The notes beneath the pieces were generated by a model that made no database searches, was not told where the DNA came from, and saw only the letters and a list, made by a program, of their open reading frames with translations. The position numbers and the translations under genes were made by a program. DNA of 64,000 bases from an uncultured Planctomycetales bacterium (GTDB lineage: Bacteria; Planctomycetota; Planctomycetia; Pirellulales; Thermoguttaceae). Of this stretch, positions 15,331 through 23,014 are shown one piece after another. The first letter of the stretch is position 1. Each line of letters opens with the position of its first letter. The stretch spans positions 5,349 to 69,348 of the forward strand of contig CALARR010000392.1 of the NCBI GenBank assembly GCA_937889015.1. The letters are read 5' to 3'.

Positions 15331-15736
15331 AGAATACACCCCTGGGCATAACGCCAAGCGATATCCAGCTTACAGGTGGTATCGGGCTCTGCCGCTGATT
15401 TGCGTGGAGACAGTTGCCGCACGTTGTTGCGGGTTGCCGCATGACACGAGGTGGAGGGTATCAGCCGCTAGGCAAGGTGGACACGGCAGTTCTGTAGAGT
15501 AGCTGCCATCGACATTTCTGGTACACGGAACGGATGTCGCAAGTACGACAGGGGGCAGCTCGAAATCGGAATCACGGCGGCGTTGCGTTCCCCACGATCA
15601 ACGGGCCTTGGGCCCCGTTCCGGCAGACCCTAATGCGCGGCTGTGGTTGGTGGGGTGTGGAAAGTCATGCTGGCAGGGCTGAAAGCGGGTGAACGCGATT
15701 CTGCCAGCGAATCTCGCCGAGTCCGGTCCGGGCCCT
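15331..15736. other. Intergenic region with a phased direct repeat
   Basis: No gene seen. GTTGCCGCACG at 15413-15423 recurs as GTTGCCGCATG at 15433-15443, exactly 20 bp (two helical turns) apart. The first copy also forms CCGCA...TGCGG. It lies about 90-115 bp before the start of the fusion regulator and is a plausible site for a LuxR-type regulator. Confidence 0.4.
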
Positions 15737-16354
15737 TCACTTCGTGTCGCGCACGGCCACGAACAACTCGACCAGCGCCGCCACGGAGTCAATCTTCAGC
15801 TTGGCCAGAATCGCGCGGCGGCGTTTTTCGACCGTGCGTATGCCGATGTCGAGTGTGCTGGCGATATTCTTGTTGGGCATGCCTTGGACCACCAACTCGG
15901 CCACCTGACGTTCCTCCGCGCTGAGGCTGCTGATTCGGCCCTCGATCTCCTGCCGCCTCTGGCGCGCCAACCAGGCCGTCTGTTCCCGCTGCTGCGCGAT
16001 GCGGATTGCCTGCCACAGTTCGTCGTCGTGATAGGGCTTGTCGAGCATGGTCACCGCACCACCCTGGATGGCCTGTACGGTCACCGAGGTCCGTGCGTAG
16101 GCCGTCAGAATGATGATCGGCAGATGACTGTTGCGCCGCGCAAGCTCCTGCTGCAGCTCGATGCCGCTCATGCCTGGCATCCGCAGATCGGTCACCACCA
16201 CGCCCCGCGCCATGGGAGAAAGGCCGCCCAGAAATTCCTCAGCCGAGGCGAAGGCCGTGACCGCCGCGCCGAAGGAACACATCAGGGCGCATAGCGATTC
16301 GCGCAACTCGGCGTCGTCATCGATCACATACACCATGCTGCTGCTTACGTTCAT
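15737..16354 (-). CDS. FixJ family response regulator
   Basis: This is a 205-aa two-domain regulator. The REC domain (MVYVIDDDAELRESLCALM; phospho-acceptor Asp in VVTDLRMPGMSG; Lys in MLDKPYHDDEL) is followed by a LuxR-type helix-turn-helix (LSAEERQVAELVVQGMPNK, NIASTLDIGIRTVEKRRRAI). It would bind DNA when phosphorylated. Its ATG overlaps the stop of the PAS kinase as ATGA, so the two are translated together and the 1825-aa kinase is almost certainly its partner. Confidence 0.95.
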   Translation of the reverse strand: MNVSSSMVYVIDDDAELRESLCALMCSFGAAVTAFASAEEFLGGLSPMARGVVVTDLRMPGMSGIELQQELARRNSHLPIIILTAYARTSVTVQAIQGGAVTMLDKPYHDDELWQAIRIAQQREQTAWLARQRRQEIEGRISSLSAEERQVAELVVQGMPNKNIASTLDIGIRTVEKRRRAILAKLKIDSVAALVELFVAVRDTK

Positions 16355-19300
16355 TCGGATCTTTCCTGGTACCGCTTCAACAGGGTGAACGACACCGTCA
16401 GCCCGCCCTCCGCATTTGCCGCCGCCCAGATCCGGCCACCGTGGCTTTCCACGATCGTGCGGCTGATCCCCAAGCCCAACCCCAGGCCGTCGTTTTTGGT
16501 CGTGAAGAAGGGCTCGAAGATCGCCTTGGGATCGAGTTCTCCGAGGCCCGGCCCATTGTCCGCCACGGAAATGCAGACTTCCTCGCCAGTCGCCTCGGCG
16601 CGCACCGTCACCGCCCGATTTGCGGATCGCTCATCACGGAAGGCCTCGATCGCATTTCGCAGGAGATTCACCAGGACCTGGTGGATCTGCACGGGCGGGA
16701 TCCGGAGCCGCAATTCTTCTTCGCCCAGGTCCGTCCGAATGGCAACCTGCCTCTGGCGCGCCTCAAAGCCAACCAGCACGACGGCTTCGTCGATCAGTTG
16801 CTGGACCGCGATCTCCTGCCATTCCGGTTGTCCTCGGCGCGCGAATCCGGTCATCCGCCGCACGATATCACCGCTCCTCGTCGCCGCCCCCGCAATCGCA
16901 TCGCACCAACGGCGCAGCGACTCCAAGTCAGGATTGTCTTGTACGGCCACATTCTTGCACGCGTGCGCGAAGTTGACGATTGCGCACAGCGGCTGGTTCA
17001 CTTCGTGCGCAATCCCGGCGGTGAGTTGGCCCAGCGTGGTCAAGCGGGCGGCATGCCGGAGCTGAGACTCCAACTCCTGAAAGCGTCTCTCGTCTTCCTT
17101 GTGGCGTGTGATGTCGGTGAACATCCCGAACGAGCCGGCAAACGCCCCCTGTTCGTCGCGAATCGATTGCGAAGAGACCAGGGTCCAACAGGTCGACCCG
17201 TCCTTGCGGCGAAAGCGGCGTTCGTAGCGGTCGTTTTCTCCGCGACGGCGGCGCTCCATGCGCTGCTCGTGATCCACCACGTCCTCCGGCGGCATGAAAT
17301 CCGTCACTGCCCGGTCGAGGATTTCCTCCTTCGTGTATCCCAGCATTGCTGCCATCTGGGGGTTGACAAAGGTGGTGCGGTAGTTCGCATCCATTGTCCA
17401 GATGCCCTCGTTGGCCGTCTCCACGATTCGCCGGTAGTGGTCCTCCATGGCGAGCCGCGCCTGCTCCGCGCGACGCAACTCGGTGACGTCATGGAACACC
17501 AGCACGCACTTCAACGGCATTCTCGCCGAGTCGAGCAGGAATTCGCCGACGCATGTGATCTCGCGCACGCTCGTATCCGACCGCACGATGCGGAACTCCA
17601 GCAGGTCGAAACGGCGTGCGTGGCCCCGCTCTTCGAGTCCTGCGATCACGCGTGCCCGGTCTTGCGGATGTACGACCTGGGCGATGGTCTTCTGGAGGTC
17701 CGTCGCGAGCGCTCCTGCGGCCAGGCCGCATATGGTGTGGGCCCCTCTGGAGAAGGCGATGGTGTTGCCCGACACATCCCAGACCGCAGACCCCATATCG
17801 GCGATCTCTTCGGCGTGGTCCAGCATTGCCGTGTTGCCGCGCAAGGTGGTTTCCATCCGCTTGCGCTCGGTGATGTCGCTGAAACTACAGGCGAACTGCT
17901 GGGGGCCCGGCCTGAACGCCGTCACGGCAAACCACTTGCCCAAACCCTGCGCGTACTCCTCAAAACTGATCGGCTCGCCGGTCAAGGCCACGCGGCCATA
18001 GCGCTGGATCCAATGCTCTTCCGTCTCGGGCATGACCTCGCGCACGGTCTTGCCCACGATCACCTCGGCGCGCAAGCCTGTCATGTGTTCAAAGGCGGGG
18101 TTCACCGCCAGGAAACGGTAATCCACCGGTTCGCCCTGCTCATCGACTACGATCTCGTGCAGGGCGAACCCGCCCTGCATTTGCTGAAACAGCATCGCGT
18201 AGTCCTGTTCCATCCGGCGGTGGGCCGTGATGTCGCGCGCGATCGACAGAACCGATTGGGCATCGCCGTTGGACGCGAGTTGCGGGACGAGGCGCCAGTT
18301 GAACACCGTCAACCCGCGATTCGTCGCGATGGAGAACTCTGTTTCCAAGGGGAGGCGCGTGTCGAACACGCGCCGGATCGATTCCTCCCACATGCGGCAC
18401 TGGGACTCCGGAAAACCAAGCTCCCTGTGCGTCTTGCCGAGAAACACGGCCGCTGGGATGTCGACGATCTGCGCGACATTCGGGGACACGAACAGATGCC
18501 GTCCCTGCCGGTCAAAACGCATCACGATGTCCGGCAACCCCTCGACGAGGGCTCGGTGGACTTCCGCGCTTTCGCGCAAAGCCTCTTCCATTTGCTTGCG
18601 CGCGCTGATATCGGTGGCGATCCCGCATATAGCAACCGGGCGTCCCGCGTCGTCGACCACCAGCCGAGTGCGGCAGTCGAGCAACATCTCTCGGTCATCG
18701 GCGGCCCGGTTGACGACTTCACCCCGCCATTGACCGTCGCGCAGCGTTGCGTGAACGATCTCCTGCTGCGTGGTGCCCCGAAGCGGATCGTCGCCGTACT
18801 CTTCCACGCTTCGCCCCACGAGTTCCTTGCGCGACCGATTGAAGCTCCGGCACTGGGCGTCATTGACATAGCTGATGCGGCCTTCCAGGTCGGTCACCGT
18901 CACATGGTCGGCGATCTGGTCCAGAACCATGGCCTGGAGCCGCAGGTCGTCCTCCGCCTTACGCCGTTGGGTGATGTCTTCCAGGCAGAGCAACAGATTT
19001 GTGGTAGCCTGGGTATGGATCAGCGCCGTCGCACCCAGCAGGACCACATCGCGTTGCGCGTCGCCGATCACCAGCCGCATGCGTCGCTCGATGCCGCGGT
19101 GGGTCTGTCCCGTCTGCAGCGTGTCCACGATCGCCAACCGCAGCGAGCAGGACTCGCAGTGCGGGCCATAGCCGCAGCCGCGCGGATCGTCCAGTGCATT
19201 GATGCAACCGATGATTCCACAGGCGCGCTGCTGGCGCAACTGGTCTTCGCTCTTGCCGATGAACTCCTGCATCGCGCGGTTCATGTGCAACAGGCACCGC

Positions 19301-21828
19301 TGCTCGTCCAGCACGCACATCATGATCGGCGAGCTGTCGTAGGTGGCGCGCAGTTCCGCCTGGCTTCGCCTGAGGGCAGCTTCGGCCGCGGCGCGGTCGA
19401 TCGCCGTTCCCATCTGCAGGGCCAGGGCTTCCAGGGCGTTTCGCCTCCATGCGGAGAGCGTGACCGGGTTGCGCGAGGCCAGATTCAGGCAGGCAAGCAC
19501 GCGCCCTTCGTGCACCACCGGAACCACGACCAGCGATCGCAGGCCTTCCTGCCACAAGTGGGCAAAGGCAGGATCCGCCAGCAGCTCGCCGTCGAATTGA
19601 ACAAACTCACCCCTTGACACAAGGAGGCTCTGTTGACTCCCTGGTCCGAACGTGGCTGCCGCTTCCACGAACGCAGTGCTCAGGCCCGCATGGTGTGCCA
19701 GTCGCAGTTCGCCGGAAGGGCCGTGGGGTAGATACACGCCGCCGCAGTCGAACCCTGTGGCATCCAGCGCCGCCGAGAGCGAATGCCGCAAGATGTCGTG
19801 CATTTCGTGCGCGCCATTCAAGGCCGCCGCCAGATCGCGTTCGATGATCAGCAGTCGCTCGCTCTGCTTCCGTTGGGTGATGTCGCGATTGCTGCCCCGT
19901 ACTCCCCAGGGTCGGCCCTGCGCGTCGCACACCGGTTGGCAGCGGAGGCCGATCCAGCGCAGCGTCCCGTCCTTGCGCACGATCCGAAACTCAAGCCCTC
20001 GATGACCCGCCGACCCACTCTGCATGTAGCGGCGAACGTCCTCGCGATCCGCGGGGTGGACGATCCGCAGAAACAACTCGGGATCAGCCATGAACTCGGC
20101 CGGCTCATACCCGGTGATCCGCTGGCACGAAGGCGACACGTACCTGAAGTGCCCCTCCGGGCTGACCCAGAATTCCCAGTCGTAGGTGTTGTCTGCGACA
20201 ACGCGGTACTTGGCTTCCGCCTCCTCGGCCTTCCGCCGGGTCTGCAGTGCGGCGATCATGCCGGCACAGGTCGCGGCCAAGGGCTCGATGAACTCGGCCA
20301 CCTCCTCCGTGTAGCCGCCGGGACGATTGGCGACGCCGGCCACCCCCACCATTTTCCCTGCGCTGTGGAGAGGAATACCCAGAAAACAACCCAGCGGTGG
20401 GTGTCCAGAAGGCAGTCCGCCCGATCGACGGTCGCAGGCCGGGTTATTGGAAATCACCACGCGACCCAAGGTGACGGGCGCCCCGGCCAGATTGTCCAGG
20501 TTGGGGAAGACATATTCGGCCGAGGCCAGTTGATCGAACAGGCGGCGAGAGGCGTCGTCCCACGAGATGTCCGTGATCGCCAGGTTGCGTTTGAAGGTCG
20601 TGCCGTCCTCGCGCGCAAGCACTTCGTCGAGGAACCCGTATTCGCTTTGCGTGAACTGGACGAGGATCTTCAGGAGTCCTTGGAAGACCCGCTTGGGGTC
20701 CGTCTCGGAGATGAACAAGGCTTGAACATCCTTGACCGCTCTTAACAGTTCGTTGCTCCGCTGTAATCGCTCGTGCGACTGGCTCTGTTGGGTGATGTCG
20801 GTGCCTTGCGCGGCAAACTGGATGACGTTGCCGTGCTCGTCCATGATCGGGACAATGCGGTGTGCGAGGCGCCTGCCCCACTGTTCGTCGACGAAGCCGA
20901 CGACCATGCGCGAATCGGCCGCTTCCTCGACACGCTGTCTCCGCTGCCGGGCCACGTCCGGCGGCAGGTGGCAGTACACGTCGCTGCCCAGCAACTCCTC
21001 GCGCGTGTGCCCAAGGCGGGAAGCGAAGACCTGGTTGCACTCGATGATGGTGCCGTCGCGGCTCATCAGCAGCAACGACTGGTCGACCGCGTCCAACAGG
21101 CCCGCCAAACGGCGGTAGCTTTCGCCGAGTTCTGCATTCTGCTCCTGTAACTGCGCGCGAGTCTGTGTCAACTGCCTGGAGACCAGGCAGTGCTCCACAG
21201 CTCCCGCAATCGCCGCGGCAAACTGCTCCAGCGCGAGGATCAATCGTGCGGAAAACCGTCCCTTCTGCCGGTCGTTCAACTGCAGCAGCCCGAGTGTAGC
21301 TCCCTCGGATCGCAGCGGGATGAGGGCCACGGACTCGTATCCCTGGCCGTTGCAGCGGTTGCGCGTGCGTGCCTGGCGCTGGGCCTCGGTCGTGCTTGCC
21401 AGCAGTTCTGTCGTGCCATTCGTCCAGAAGCTCCCCCCGGGGCTGAAGAATGGCAGTGCCGGATCAAAACGGCCACAGAGAATGTTGCCGCACATGCATT
21501 CCAGAATGGGATTGCCTTGGAAATCGCGCGCCACCTGGCCCTTCAGATCGGGCACGCACAGCGAGTTCTCGGCCTCAACGAACTCTGGCGGAAAGCCGCG
21601 CGTCTCGAAATAGGGAAAATCGTCCCCTTCGCGCAGCCGGATGCCGACCGCATCGCAGCCCGACCATTCGTGCAACAACGCGGTCGCTTCGCGCAGCAGG
21701 GCGTGCAGGTCGTCGCACGAGTTGGCCAATCCAAACAGCCGCGTGGCAATGGCGCGTTCGCGCTCCAACTGGGCGTGAAGCGATTCCATTTCCGACAACT
21801 CGTGCGGTGCTGGCGTGTCGCGGCCCAT
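16351..21828 (-). CDS. Giant multi-PAS/GAF sensor histidine kinase (1825 aa)
   Basis: This is a soluble-looking sensor kinase with no membrane helix. By eye, an N-terminal GAF-like domain with clustered Cys residues (CMCGNILCGRFD near 150) is followed by a PAS, a GAF (to about 545), a PAS/PAC, another GAF (about 690-850) and a run of about seven PAS/PAC units. HisKA follows (GQLTAGIAHEVNQPLCAIVN, His phosphorylated) with HATPase_c at the C-terminus (NLLRNAIEAF, DNGPGLGELDPKAIFEPFFT). The kinase core is the FixL/NtrB type. One PAS (about 880-960) carries another Cys cluster (GCGYGPHCESCSLR). It starts at ATG 21828 with GGGAG upstream and is coupled to the FixJ regulator. Ligands unknown. Confidence 0.93.
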   Translation of the reverse strand: MGRDTPAPHELSEMESLHAQLERERAIATRLFGLANSCDDLHALLREATALLHEWSGCDAVGIRLREGDDFPYFETRGFPPEFVEAENSLCVPDLKGQVARDFQGNPILECMCGNILCGRFDPALPFFSPGGSFWTNGTTELLASTTEAQRQARTRNRCNGQGYESVALIPLRSEGATLGLLQLNDRQKGRFSARLILALEQFAAAIAGAVEHCLVSRQLTQTRAQLQEQNAELGESYRRLAGLLDAVDQSLLLMSRDGTIIECNQVFASRLGHTREELLGSDVYCHLPPDVARQRRQRVEEAADSRMVVGFVDEQWGRRLAHRIVPIMDEHGNVIQFAAQGTDITQQSQSHERLQRSNELLRAVKDVQALFISETDPKRVFQGLLKILVQFTQSEYGFLDEVLAREDGTTFKRNLAITDISWDDASRRLFDQLASAEYVFPNLDNLAGAPVTLGRVVISNNPACDRRSGGLPSGHPPLGCFLGIPLHSAGKMVGVAGVANRPGGYTEEVAEFIEPLAATCAGMIAALQTRRKAEEAEAKYRVVADNTYDWEFWVSPEGHFRYVSPSCQRITGYEPAEFMADPELFLRIVHPADREDVRRYMQSGSAGHRGLEFRIVRKDGTLRWIGLRCQPVCDAQGRPWGVRGSNRDITQRKQSERLLIIERDLAAALNGAHEMHDILRHSLSAALDATGFDCGGVYLPHGPSGELRLAHHAGLSTAFVEAAATFGPGSQQSLLVSRGEFVQFDGELLADPAFAHLWQEGLRSLVVVPVVHEGRVLACLNLASRNPVTLSAWRRNALEALALQMGTAIDRAAAEAALRRSQAELRATYDSSPIMMCVLDEQRCLLHMNRAMQEFIGKSEDQLRQQRACGIIGCINALDDPRGCGYGPHCESCSLRLAIVDTLQTGQTHRGIERRMRLVIGDAQRDVVLLGATALIHTQATTNLLLCLEDITQRRKAEDDLRLQAMVLDQIADHVTVTDLEGRISYVNDAQCRSFNRSRKELVGRSVEEYGDDPLRGTTQQEIVHATLRDGQWRGEVVNRAADDREMLLDCRTRLVVDDAGRPVAICGIATDISARKQMEEALRESAEVHRALVEGLPDIVMRFDRQGRHLFVSPNVAQIVDIPAAVFLGKTHRELGFPESQCRMWEESIRRVFDTRLPLETEFSIATNRGLTVFNWRLVPQLASNGDAQSVLSIARDITAHRRMEQDYAMLFQQMQGGFALHEIVVDEQGEPVDYRFLAVNPAFEHMTGLRAEVIVGKTVREVMPETEEHWIQRYGRVALTGEPISFEEYAQGLGKWFAVTAFRPGPQQFACSFSDITERKRMETTLRGNTAMLDHAEEIADMGSAVWDVSGNTIAFSRGAHTICGLAAGALATDLQKTIAQVVHPQDRARVIAGLEERGHARRFDLLEFRIVRSDTSVREITCVGEFLLDSARMPLKCVLVFHDVTELRRAEQARLAMEDHYRRIVETANEGIWTMDANYRTTFVNPQMAAMLGYTKEEILDRAVTDFMPPEDVVDHEQRMERRRRGENDRYERRFRRKDGSTCWTLVSSQSIRDEQGAFAGSFGMFTDITRHKEDERRFQELESQLRHAARLTTLGQLTAGIAHEVNQPLCAIVNFAHACKNVAVQDNPDLESLRRWCDAIAGAATRSGDIVRRMTGFARRGQPEWQEIAVQQLIDEAVVLVGFEARQRQVAIRTDLGEEELRLRIPPVQIHQVLVNLLRNAIEAFRDERSANRAVTVRAEATGEEVCISVADNGPGLGELDPKAIFEPFFTTKNDGLGLGLGISRTIVESHGGRIWAAANAEGGLTVSFTLLKRYQERSE

Positions 21829-22225
21829 AACGGCACACTCCCTTGATCGTCACGGCCCCAAGGCCCCAGGCGGAGGCCCCCCCGAGCGAAGAGCGGCCGT
21901 CTCCGGCCATTTCGTCCGCAACCGAGTATAGCGATTGTCTCGCCACCAGACGATTCCAGCCGTCCCGGCCCACCTGCGCCCTCGTTCTCCGGCCCTCAGT
22001 TCATTCGCTGTGTAGAACACAACATATCATCCCTGTGCCTGACTGCGGTCCCCTGCCAGGCGGGTCCTTCTGCCGTTCTGGCATGTTCCCGTCAGTCTGT
22101 TGCACGGCGAATGGGCCAAACCTACGTTTGTTCGACACCCCACGGATGTTTGCCCGCCAGAATCTCCCACGTGGGCTCGCCGGCGTGCCGGCCGCGACCA
22201 CGGGCATGCGTTTTCGAGATCCTTC
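21829..22225. other. Divergent intergenic region
   Basis: Lies between the leftward giant kinase and the rightward chemotaxis genes, so it should hold both promoters. The only notable motif is the palindrome TGTGTAGAACACA at 22009-22021. No gene seen. Confidence 0.35.
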
Positions 22226-22969
22226 ATGGCCTTCACCTTCTTCTTCCGCGACGCACAGCCGCTGGAACTGGCGATCGAAGACGCCCTACCCAGCTTGCGC
22301 GGGCGTGCCTTCATCCATGTCTGGGACGCGGGTTGTGCTCATGGACCCGAACCCTACAGTCTGGCCATCCTGCTCCGCGAGCGGATGTCCGACTTCATCT
22401 TCCGGAACGTGCAGATCCATGCCACGGACCTGGATGCGGGCTTCGCCGATCAGGTGACCTCGGGTGTCTTTCCGGAAATGGAACTTAAGCGTGTGCCGTC
22501 CGGGATTGTGGAGAAGTACTTCCACCCCGCCTCCCAACCGGCCTGTTTGCAGGTCGTGCCGGAGCTGCGTGCCAAGGTAAAGTTCTCGCAACACGATCTG
22601 CTCTCCCTCCGGCCCGTGCGCGAAGGGCTGAGTCTGATCGTCTGCAAGAACGTGCTGCTGCACTTCACCGAACTGCAGCGCATGGAAGTGTTGCAGATGT
22701 TCCACCAGGCCCTGCAGCCGGGCGGCAGTCTGGTGACCGAGCATACGCAGAAGTTGCCCGAACCGTTGCTGCCCTTCTTCCGCCAGGTGGCCCCCCACGC
22801 CCAGGTCTACCGCAAGGTTGATCCGGCGTTCGTGGAACACTGCGCCGCGGAAGACGTTCCCCACCGCCACGGCGATCTGTGCGCGGATCTGCCGGAGAGC
22901 AGATTGCCATCCCACTCTGGACGGACGCATCAGCGCCAGAGCCGAGTCGTGGCGGTGCGTTCTCAATGA
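22226..22969 (+). CDS. CheR-like SAM-dependent methyltransferase (short)
   Basis: This is a 247-aa protein resembling the catalytic domain of CheR, which methylates glutamates of chemoreceptors. FTFFFRDAQPLELAIEDALP corresponds to the TxFFRD segment, VWDAGCAHGPEPYSLAILL is the SAM motif, and IVCKNVLLHFTELQRMEVLQ matches the family RNVLIYF segment. The N-terminal helical CheR_N domain that normally recognises receptors is missing, and the last about 40 residues look unrelated. It sits directly upstream of a chemoreceptor and CheW, which supports the role. The ATG at 22226 is the first before the conserved core; a longer frame has no homology. Confidence 0.75.
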   Translation: MAFTFFFRDAQPLELAIEDALPSLRGRAFIHVWDAGCAHGPEPYSLAILLRERMSDFIFRNVQIHATDLDAGFADQVTSGVFPEMELKRVPSGIVEKYFHPASQPACLQVVPELRAKVKFSQHDLLSLRPVREGLSLIVCKNVLLHFTELQRMEVLQMFHQALQPGGSLVTEHTQKLPEPLLPFFRQVAPHAQVYRKVDPAFVEHCAAEDVPHRHGDLCADLPESRLPSHSGRTHQRQSRVVAVRSQ

Positions 22970-23014
22970 CTTTCCATCGTGTTGCCCAACTTTCCAATCG
23001 AACAGGAGAAGGAC

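Noticed and set aside
16441..19617. 1058-aa ORF on the + strand
   Set aside because: It lies entirely opposite the PAS kinase, in a phase that GC-rich coding DNA leaves open; no domain pattern.
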